Shown piece after piece: positions 58,051 to 64,000 of a stretch of DNA of 64,000 nt. The notes beneath the pieces are model-generated. The model saw nothing but the letters and a program-made list of their open reading frames with translations, did not search any database and was not told where the DNA came from. Each line of letters begins with the position of its first letter. Within the stretch, counting starts at the first letter, position 1. Origin of the DNA: Aurantiochytrium sp. KH105 (Eukaryota > Sar > Bigyra > Thraustochytrida > Thraustochytriidae); NCBI GenBank assembly GCA_003116975.1, contig BGKB01000059.1:1-64000 (forward strand), given 5' to 3'. A program made the position numbers and the translations under genes.

Positions 58051-60097
58051 CTGCCAGCCATTCCTCTTGCACCCAAGAATCGAACTCGCGCTTGCCCATG
58101 ATTGCTCGCCTTTCTCTCAGTTCACTGTGAGTCTTATTTAGCAATGCATACGCGCACCGTAGCAGTCAATCATCGCGCGCCGGAAACGAGGCTAGCCCCC
58201 TTCTTTTTCGTTTGTCCACTGTCCGAACCTTGAGACCCTATTTCTTTCCTGTGTGTTCGATCGATCGAGAAATAGCGCGAAGCAGCCCATTTGACCTTCG
58301 AGAAGGGCGTCTATGAACGCATACGTGAACTATGTTTTTACTTGCTCCGATAGGTTTCCGCTCGGAACAGTCGCAGCGCTTGTCGCGACCCCGGGCGCAA
58401 CTCCTCGACTCTCGACATTGCTCTTCGAAGCATCCACTTTCGTGACATGAGATGCACCCACATCGGGCCCGCACTCCCGCTTGCCGCCTCCCGAGATCCC
58501 GCTCACTCCCCCAGCTGTCTGATCGGTCGGTGGTCCACGCACCACGCATACTTTTCGTGCGAGTGGAGAATGAAAATGAACGAATGATTCTTCTCGTCTA
58601 CGCGCCTGGGCTCGTCAGACCTACGTCTCACTATCAATGCAGCCTAACTTGACGCGGCGCTCTCGAGCTTCCACATTTGAGCTGTCTGCCTTTCCATTTA
58701 GTTCATTTGCCTATCTTCTTCCGTGCAGCCGGGCTTCCGACCCGTCCGCCTCCGTGTCCGCGTCCGTCGCGTGGCGCGGCGCTTCCCGCTCCACCACCAC
58801 TGCGCGCGTCGCACAAGCTTCGCGCTGCCCTCTGCACTGCGCGTTGATCATCGGAAGACTCCCATGCGATGTGATTTTGAAAGTAGGTGCGCCCGCAAAT
58901 ACCGCAGCGACACGCTGCTCCGCGATCCGTGCGACTGCCAGGGCTGAGGAAGCCTTTTCTGTGCAAGTTTGCTCTCTCACGGTCAAGCCCTCGCTCGCCT
59001 GCGTTCTTCAAGTTTGACGTTCGACGGGGCGCGCAAATGGCGCGGCGGCGCAGGTCAAGTACCTCTCGGGCGAGACGCACCCACTGCCTCCGCTTGGGAT
59101 CGTGCGCTTCCTCTCTCTGCATCATCTTGACAGAGCATCGTGCACCACGTGAGGAGCGTGAAAAGGGAAAATAAACATTCTCGGGCCGTGACTATCACAT
59201 CAATCTTCTCGATCCATCGATCCATCCATCATCTCGATCATTTTTTTCTGCAAGTCCGAGACTATTTCCCCGCCGCACGCGCCCCCTTCGTGCCTCCATT
59301 GCTGACGGAACGACCGACCGACCGAACTACTCTCGTCGACATCTTCATGCAAAGCGCGAGGGTGAGCTGCGCTGCGCCGCGTTGACGATGCCGGTGCAAA
59401 CGGCGAGAGGCCGTGAAGAACGCCGGCCACGGCCGTGGTCCTCCCTCCTCCCTCGGGGGTCGCCCGTGTTGGTTGTGTGCTGCAACTGCAGCCTGCGGTC
59501 TGTCTCCTGTCGCTGCCAGACGGCCGCAGGCTGCTCCTCTGCGCGGCAGGGCGCTTGCAGCTAGCTGTAGCCAGCTCTCTCACTCCGGTCCAGACATCTG
59601 TTTCTCTGGCCACTGCAGGCCGCACGGCCGGCCATCTATCGATCCAATCCATCGACCATTCACAGTCAATCTCTCGGGCTCAGCTTTCCTTCGTTCATCC
59701 ACCAGCCAGTCAATCCTTGTATGGCATGGCACGGCCATGGCATGGCAACCCTCGCTTCTTCTTCCACTCGGCACGCACGCTTGCGCCAGACAGCCAGCTG
59801 CAGCCAGCCATCCACAGCCACCTCCCCCCCACTTTCCCCCAAAGCTCGCACCACAGCCGCGCTCGATCAGGAGGGGAGCAAAAATTCTTTTTTTTGATAA
59901 CAAATTTTAAAAATAATTGTAATCCCCGAAAAGAAAAACCCATCTTCCTATTTTCTCCCACAGATACATTCCCACAATTGCGGGAAATGTTTAAGGGGCA
60001 CGAGACTTGGAAGCGAGCAGGTCTCTGGAGACGATTCGCCTAGGACCCGGCCGGCGCACCTTCCAAGAGGCATGGCAGGCGTTGCGCAGGAGGCTAC

Positions 60098-60165
60098 TCC
60101 ACGACACGAGGCACGAGACGAGGCACGAGACGAGGCACGAGACGAGACGAGACGAGACGGGACGA
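60098..60165. repeat. ACGAGGCACGAG / GAGAC tandem repeat
   Basis: The 12-bp unit CACGAGACGAGG repeats about four times and grades into pure GACGA pentamers. Non-coding context. Confidence 0.8.
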
Positions 60166-61568
60166 CTCGACGCGGCACGGCACGGCACGCCACGCCCTCG
60201 GCCGCAGGCTGCGCCCGCATGCACATCATCGCAAAAGGCAGCCTGGGAAGGGAGCCTGGCCTGGCCTCGTCGCGTTCGCCCTCGCTCTCTCGCTCGGTCG
60301 CCCGATCCATCGGCTGCAGCCGGTGGCCTTGCCCGCACGCACGCACGCGTCTTCATGCCAGCGCCTCCCCCTCTCCCTTCCTCTCGACGCGGCGCGGCCC
60401 GGCCAAGCTCGACATCCGACTCGCGCCCTGTAGCTCTTCTCGGGCTATAGCACGATTACTGCCAACCGCGCCAATGAAACATCGAGCGAAGGAACGAATC
60501 AATGAATGAAAGAGCCGTCGAAGTCGAGGCTGCGGCCAGGGCCGGGCTGCTCGCGCAGGTCCGTCGCTTGGCGCGTTTCGAATCGAGTCGCCGCCGCCGC
60601 CACCACTCCTTGGGCTCGAAGGCGGAATGGAAGCGGCGCCCGGGCCTCCTTCGCAAGCAGGACACGGAGACCATTCTTCATCGCGAAGCACGCTCGAAGC
60701 AACATCCTCCTGACCACAGAAAGAAACAAGAAAATTGAGACTCCAGACAATGAGAGAATGAGAGAAATTTGAAAAGAAAGAAGGGATGAAAGAAAACTTT
60801 GAACTGAAAAAAAAAGTCTTTCCCGCGCTCGTGCCTTTTCTCCGCACGCGCCTTCGTTCCTGGTGCGAAGGCTCCCAGCTCGCTCGCTCGCTCGCTTGCT
60901 TGCTCGCTATGCTACGCTGCGCGAGGCTCGATCCATCCTCTCGCTCGCTCGCTAGCTCGCTCGCTCACCCCGTCCACCCGTCCGAGCTAGTCTGGTGCAG
61001 ACAGGGAGCCTGGCCGGCCGCCAGGTCTCGCGAGACGGAGTCGCGAGGAGCCCTGGCCGGGCCTTGCCTTCCTTTCAAGTGACCGTGCTCCTTTCCCCCC
61101 CGCTCGTGCCCGGCCGGGTCTCGCAAGACGCAAACACGCGCGGGACCCGGACTTCTTGCTCGCAGTCGCGCCGGCCGCCGCCACCGCCGTCGATCGGAGT
61201 TCATCGGTCTCAGTCTCGACCTGGTGCGTGTGCTTGCGTGCGTGTGCAGCACGTGCACACGTTACGGCTCTTCAAGGGGAGGAGACTCACTGTCAAAAAG
61301 ACACCGGCGAGAAGAAACAAGTTTTTTTTTTTTTTTAGAGAGGTGAGTGACCACCTCTCCCATACCGCATCAAAGCGGCTTTCTCCTGCACGAGTCCGCG
61401 GCGGCGGCGAGCATCAGGACACCGCCGAGGACATGGTCGAGGACTAATACGAGGACAGACGATCAGGACGCGACGAGACAAGCCAGGACGCGCGGGCTGC
61501 GTACAGAGCCGGGACGGTGCGGGCAGCGAGAGAGACCAAAGTCGCGAAGCGCAGAGCGGAGCAGAGGC

Positions 61569-62435
61569 ATGGCGACGAGAGGGACGTGGACTCGAGAGGT
61601 TGACGAGATGGCAGAGACTTCCGGCAGCCCGCGGAAAAGACGACGGTCGCTTTGCTCGGCAGACGACACGATCGAGAGCTACTCGATGGCAGCGACCGTG
61701 TTGAGCTCGCCGGGGCAAGGGGTCGAAGACAGCGAAGATCTCCTACGTATCGTTGGTCAGCGTCCCGAGAACCAAGACCTCGCCGCAGCCGACGACGACA
61801 TGTTCTCCGTGCCTCCCCTTGAAATTCCAAAGCCTGAAGTCCTTGTGGCCTCAAGATGTGTTTACCACGCATTCACCGACTATCGAAAGTGGGTCGCGGT
61901 TCTCGATACGCAAAGATCCGACATACCATTGGAAATAAGCATCATTATGTCGGGGAAATGTCGTATCAAAATGGCTCAAAGACGAGATTGCGAAGAAGGC
62001 CAGAACTTCATTGTAGGTAATTGGTTGGACGAAGCGACCTGGACACACGACATTCCCCGGACTGTCGTGCAAGCTTCGGATGCACCCACGTTCATCTTAC
62101 AGGATAAAGCCTTGGTCCAAAGCGGGTGCGGGCGAGTCTTCCTTCAGGTCCCAATGAAGCCGTGGAAACTCGCACTATTGCTCCCTCAGGGAAAAAAACG
62201 CAATCTTTTTGACATCAGTGTCCGCTGTCGGTTTAGAGATGCAACAGTGCTAACCGTCAAGCTGCCACAAGTTGAAATTTTTTCGAAACCGCACAGAGGA
62301 ATACGTAATCTTCCTGATTCCTTTTGCTCTGACTTTGAACAGAAAAAGAATCAATACGAGCGTTTCCGTGACGAAACCTCTAGGACCTTACTGCATTTTA
62401 AATGTCGCGCAAAACCTCGTACTTTGCTAACATGA
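61569..62435 (+). CDS. Protein with unrecognised domain (paralogue B)
   Basis: 288 aa from the ATG at 61569 (MATRGTWTRE). A short basic/acidic N-terminus (KRRRSL) precedes one domain at about 97-280. It aligns with the C-terminal half of the 54695-56848 product: VYHAFTDYRKW with VYYAYAKYRRM; ISIIMSGKCRIKM with IAIRMRGKVRVRQ; VKLPQVEIFSKPHRGIRNLP with VKAPDLRVFAKQHGKKRMQD; then a closing charged helix. It lacks the low-complexity flanks of that protein. Function unknown. It converges with the minus-strand gene ending at 62681. Position 4.7 kb from its paralogue suggests an old local duplication. Confidence 0.72.
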   Translation: MATRGTWTREVDEMAETSGSPRKRRRSLCSADDTIESYSMAATVLSSPGQGVEDSEDLLRIVGQRPENQDLAAADDDMFSVPPLEIPKPEVLVASRCVYHAFTDYRKWVAVLDTQRSDIPLEISIIMSGKCRIKMAQRRDCEEGQNFIVGNWLDEATWTHDIPRTVVQASDAPTFILQDKALVQSGCGRVFLQVPMKPWKLALLLPQGKKRNLFDISVRCRFRDATVLTVKLPQVEIFSKPHRGIRNLPDSFCSDFEQKKNQYERFRDETSRTLLHFKCRAKPRTLLT

Positions 62436-62680
62436 CAACTATCTCTTTTACCATTGCTTTGCATTCTGCTTTCCTCTATCTCTCTCTCTCTCTTTTCTTC
62501 TCCACCTTGATTGGCCTGCACACAGCTTGACGATCATGGGCCGACTCGGAATTTGGGGCTCTGGTTCTCAGAGCGTTGCCTTCGAGCAACATGATGTCGA
62601 GGTGTGTGTGGCTTCAAGGAATGAAGAAATCGTGCTGGTTTTCATTGACAGAGTTTTTTCAAAGAGTTATACAAAATACA

Positions 62681-64000
62681 TCAATACTCGGAGCGCAAGT
62701 GCTTGCTGCGCGTGTCACGCTCGGCCTCGACATCGGGGTCTCGAAGACGCTTGTCGCTGGTGCTGCTCCGACTGGAGGAATCGGCGCTGTCGGCATCGTC
62801 GTCGTCGTTCTCGCCATCCTTGCTCTGATCGTCAGGTGTGCCAAAAGTGGGTTCCGTTTTGCAATCCTTGAGAGCGTGCATGCTGTTTGTGTACACGAGG
62901 ATACCGGCAAACCACTGAAAGAGCTTTGTGAGAAGGTGCTTGGGGTCCGTATTGTGCATCTGACTAAAAAAGTCCAAAAGGGGCCAGGTGCCCATCTGGG
63001 GAACCTTTGCCAAGGATTCCATAATGGTGAGGGTGAGGTCCTCGTTTTTCCAGACAAGCTCGAGGGCGTGGCGTACGTGGGGCACCGAGACCTTGTTGTA
63101 CTTTGGAAAGTGGTTGCGGTTCTTCTTGTTCTCGGGCCACTGCATGTAGATTTTGCACTCAGCCAATGGCCCGGCGAGTGAGGCCCATGCTTTCGCCACC
63201 TCGGGGTTCGCCTCGGCATCGCCTTTGTACTTTTCAATGGCATTCTCCATCGCTGATGGCGTATTGTTGCTGGGCATGGGCGTCTCGATGATACTCTGCA
63301 CAAAGCAGCGAAGATGGCGGAGCGTCCGATCGGTCGGGAGGGCGGAGCGGCGGGTCCTTTGCACGTCTCTGATACCCCGAAACACAGAAAGTAGCGCCTC
63401 AGAGTACTGCGTGGTGGAAAGCATGCGCGATTTCGTGCTCTCGGACTTGGTGTGGAGGTACCCGGGAAGACCATGGAGCGCGCGGTGGAAAAGTCTCTTG
63501 AGAATTTCGTCGCTGACAGGGAGCTGGTAGCCCTCGCTGCTGCCTCGGGACAGCGAGGAGTTTACCGTGGTGCTGTTGTGCGGCGCCGATGCAGTGCGGC
63601 GCATCGCTTGAAGGCTGCCTTGGGAAAGTGCTGAGCCTTGCTGTGCGCCAGTTATTGATGGCGGGGGATAGGAAGGAGGGACTGGCGGCCTATTGTTTGG
63701 GTGTGAATTAGTGTAGTGGGACGTCGAGCATTGCGAAAACGCTGCATCAGCAAGGAGATGGTTGGCCGGGTGGATCTGGGCTCCTCCGTTCATCATCGGG
63801 TACGACCGAGACATCTGGTTCATCTGAAAGTAGTTGTCATTGGAACGGGCCATTCGCTGTTGACAGGCTCCAATGTTGCGGGTCTCCATTCCAGGCACCA
63901 GCTCGTTCGTATAGTACATGGTTTGGACTTCGTGCGGAGGTGCAAGTTTGTACTCTTGGCTCGCCAAGCGACCGAGCTGGTCTGCTCGGCCGCCGTTTTC
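62681..64000 (-). CDS. Unknown protein, 5' end possibly beyond window
   Basis: The frame is open to the window edge. The first in-window ATG is at 63919 (MYYTNELVPG, 412 aa), but protein-like sequence continues above it, so it may be truncated. The N-terminal about 140 residues are Asn/Ser/Met/Pro-rich and disordered. Residues about 150-370 (numbered from 63919) are mostly helical: VSDEILKRLFHRALHGLPGY, then LRHLRCFVQSIIETPMPSN, AWASLAGPLAECKIYMQWPE and LLDFFSQMHNTDPKHLLTKL. The C-terminus is acidic, then basic (SDKRLRDPD, RSKHLR), perhaps an NLS. I recognise no family. The composition suggests a nuclear regulator, with low certainty. Confidence 0.65.
   Translation of the reverse strand, partial: ENGGRADQLGRLASQEYKLAPPHEVQTMYYTNELVPGMETRNIGACQQRMARSNDNYFQMNQMSRSYPMMNGGAQIHPANHLLADAAFSQCSTSHYTNSHPNNRPPVPPSYPPPSITGAQQGSALSQGSLQAMRRTASAPHNSTTVNSSLSRGSSEGYQLPVSDEILKRLFHRALHGLPGYLHTKSESTKSRMLSTTQYSEALLSVFRGIRDVQRTRRSALPTDRTLRHLRCFVQSIIETPMPSNNTPSAMENAIEKYKGDAEANPEVAKAWASLAGPLAECKIYMQWPENKKNRNHFPKYNKVSVPHVRHALELVWKNEDLTLTIMESLAKVPQMGTWPLLDFFSQMHNTDPKHLLTKLFQWFAGILVYTNSMHALKDCKTEPTFGTPDDQSKDGENDDDDADSADSSSRSSTSDKRLRDPDVEAERDTRSKHLRSEY

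Larger units (their letters stand above)
56849..61568. other. 4.7-kb region without a confident gene
   Basis: Contains the 198-base assembly gap (57068-57265) after a CGC-rich stretch, two related palindromic elements (57860-58050), ACGAG repeats (60098-60160) and CTCG/CTTG tracts (60880-60960). A possible terminal exon on the plus strand starts after a GCGGCGCAG acceptor at about 59062 (VKYLSGETHPLPPLGIVRF, stop near 59151), but no matching upstream exons could be fixed. Other open frames are short or of biased composition. Part of it is probably the leader of the gene at 61569. Confidence 0.45.

Noticed and set aside
58070-58095. tRNA-like T-arm (GAGTTCGATTC on the minus strand)
   Set aside because: The flanking bases do not form the 5-bp T stem, and no acceptor or anticodon arm could be placed.

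Overview
The window is nuclear DNA of a eukaryotic protist. It is GC-rich and gene-dense, with mostly intronless genes on both strands. A few short introns (about 50-310 bp) have GTACGT or GTGCGT donors. The gene set fits a flagellate stramenopile, most likely a labyrinthulomycete/thraustochytrid, although that placement is an inference. It includes a calcium-dependent protein kinase (CDPK), an AP2-domain factor, a dynein regulatory complex subunit (DRC5/TCTE1), an EMAP-like WD40 protein, a giant VPS13-type lipid-transfer protein and a centromeric histone H3. There are no bacterial operons, CRISPR arrays, phage genes or complete transposons. Unresolved bases occur at 19623 and at 57068-57265.

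Layout. 0.2-3.9 kb (+): TIR-NACHT-WD40 protein of NLR/STAND architecture. 6.2-8.1 kb (+): CDPK. 8.8-9.6 kb (+): BUD32/PRPK kinase with one intron. 10.3-11.9 kb (+): acidic, tail-anchored coiled-coil protein. 12.5-13.5 kb (-): ARMC1-like protein. 14.1-15.3 kb (+): BPNT1-like phosphatase with one intron. 16.1-16.8 kb (-): CENP-A. 16.9-17.6 kb (+): possible small spliced gene. 17.6-20.2 kb: long GC-rich repeat-bearing leader. 20.2-21.8 kb (+): AP2 factor. 23.1-34.3 kb (-): single-exon VPS13. 35.0-37.5 kb (+): coiled-coil protein. 37.8-42.4 kb (-): H15-DDT-WHIM chromatin-remodelling subunit. 43.5-44.8 kb (+): DRC5. 45.1-49.1 kb (-): EMAP-like WD40 protein. 49.5-51.3 kb (-): sphingosine kinase. 51.4-52.0 kb: large minisatellite. 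52.3-53.8 kb (-): ankyrin protein. 54.7-56.8 kb (-) and 61.6-62.4 kb (+): two proteins sharing a domain I do not recognise. 62.7-64.0 kb (-): unknown protein that runs to the window edge.

The genes do not form one pathway. Chromatin and centromere functions (CENP-A, DDT protein, AP2 factor), flagellum/microtubule functions (DRC5, EMAP-like) and lipid or calcium signalling (VPS13, sphingosine kinase, CDPK) are interspersed. Tetranucleotide and pentanucleotide microsatellites recur in first introns and just upstream of start codons. The most notable observations are the NLR-like protein with near-identical WD40 repeats, the CENP-A gene, the H15-DDT fusion and the pair of genes sharing an undescribed domain.
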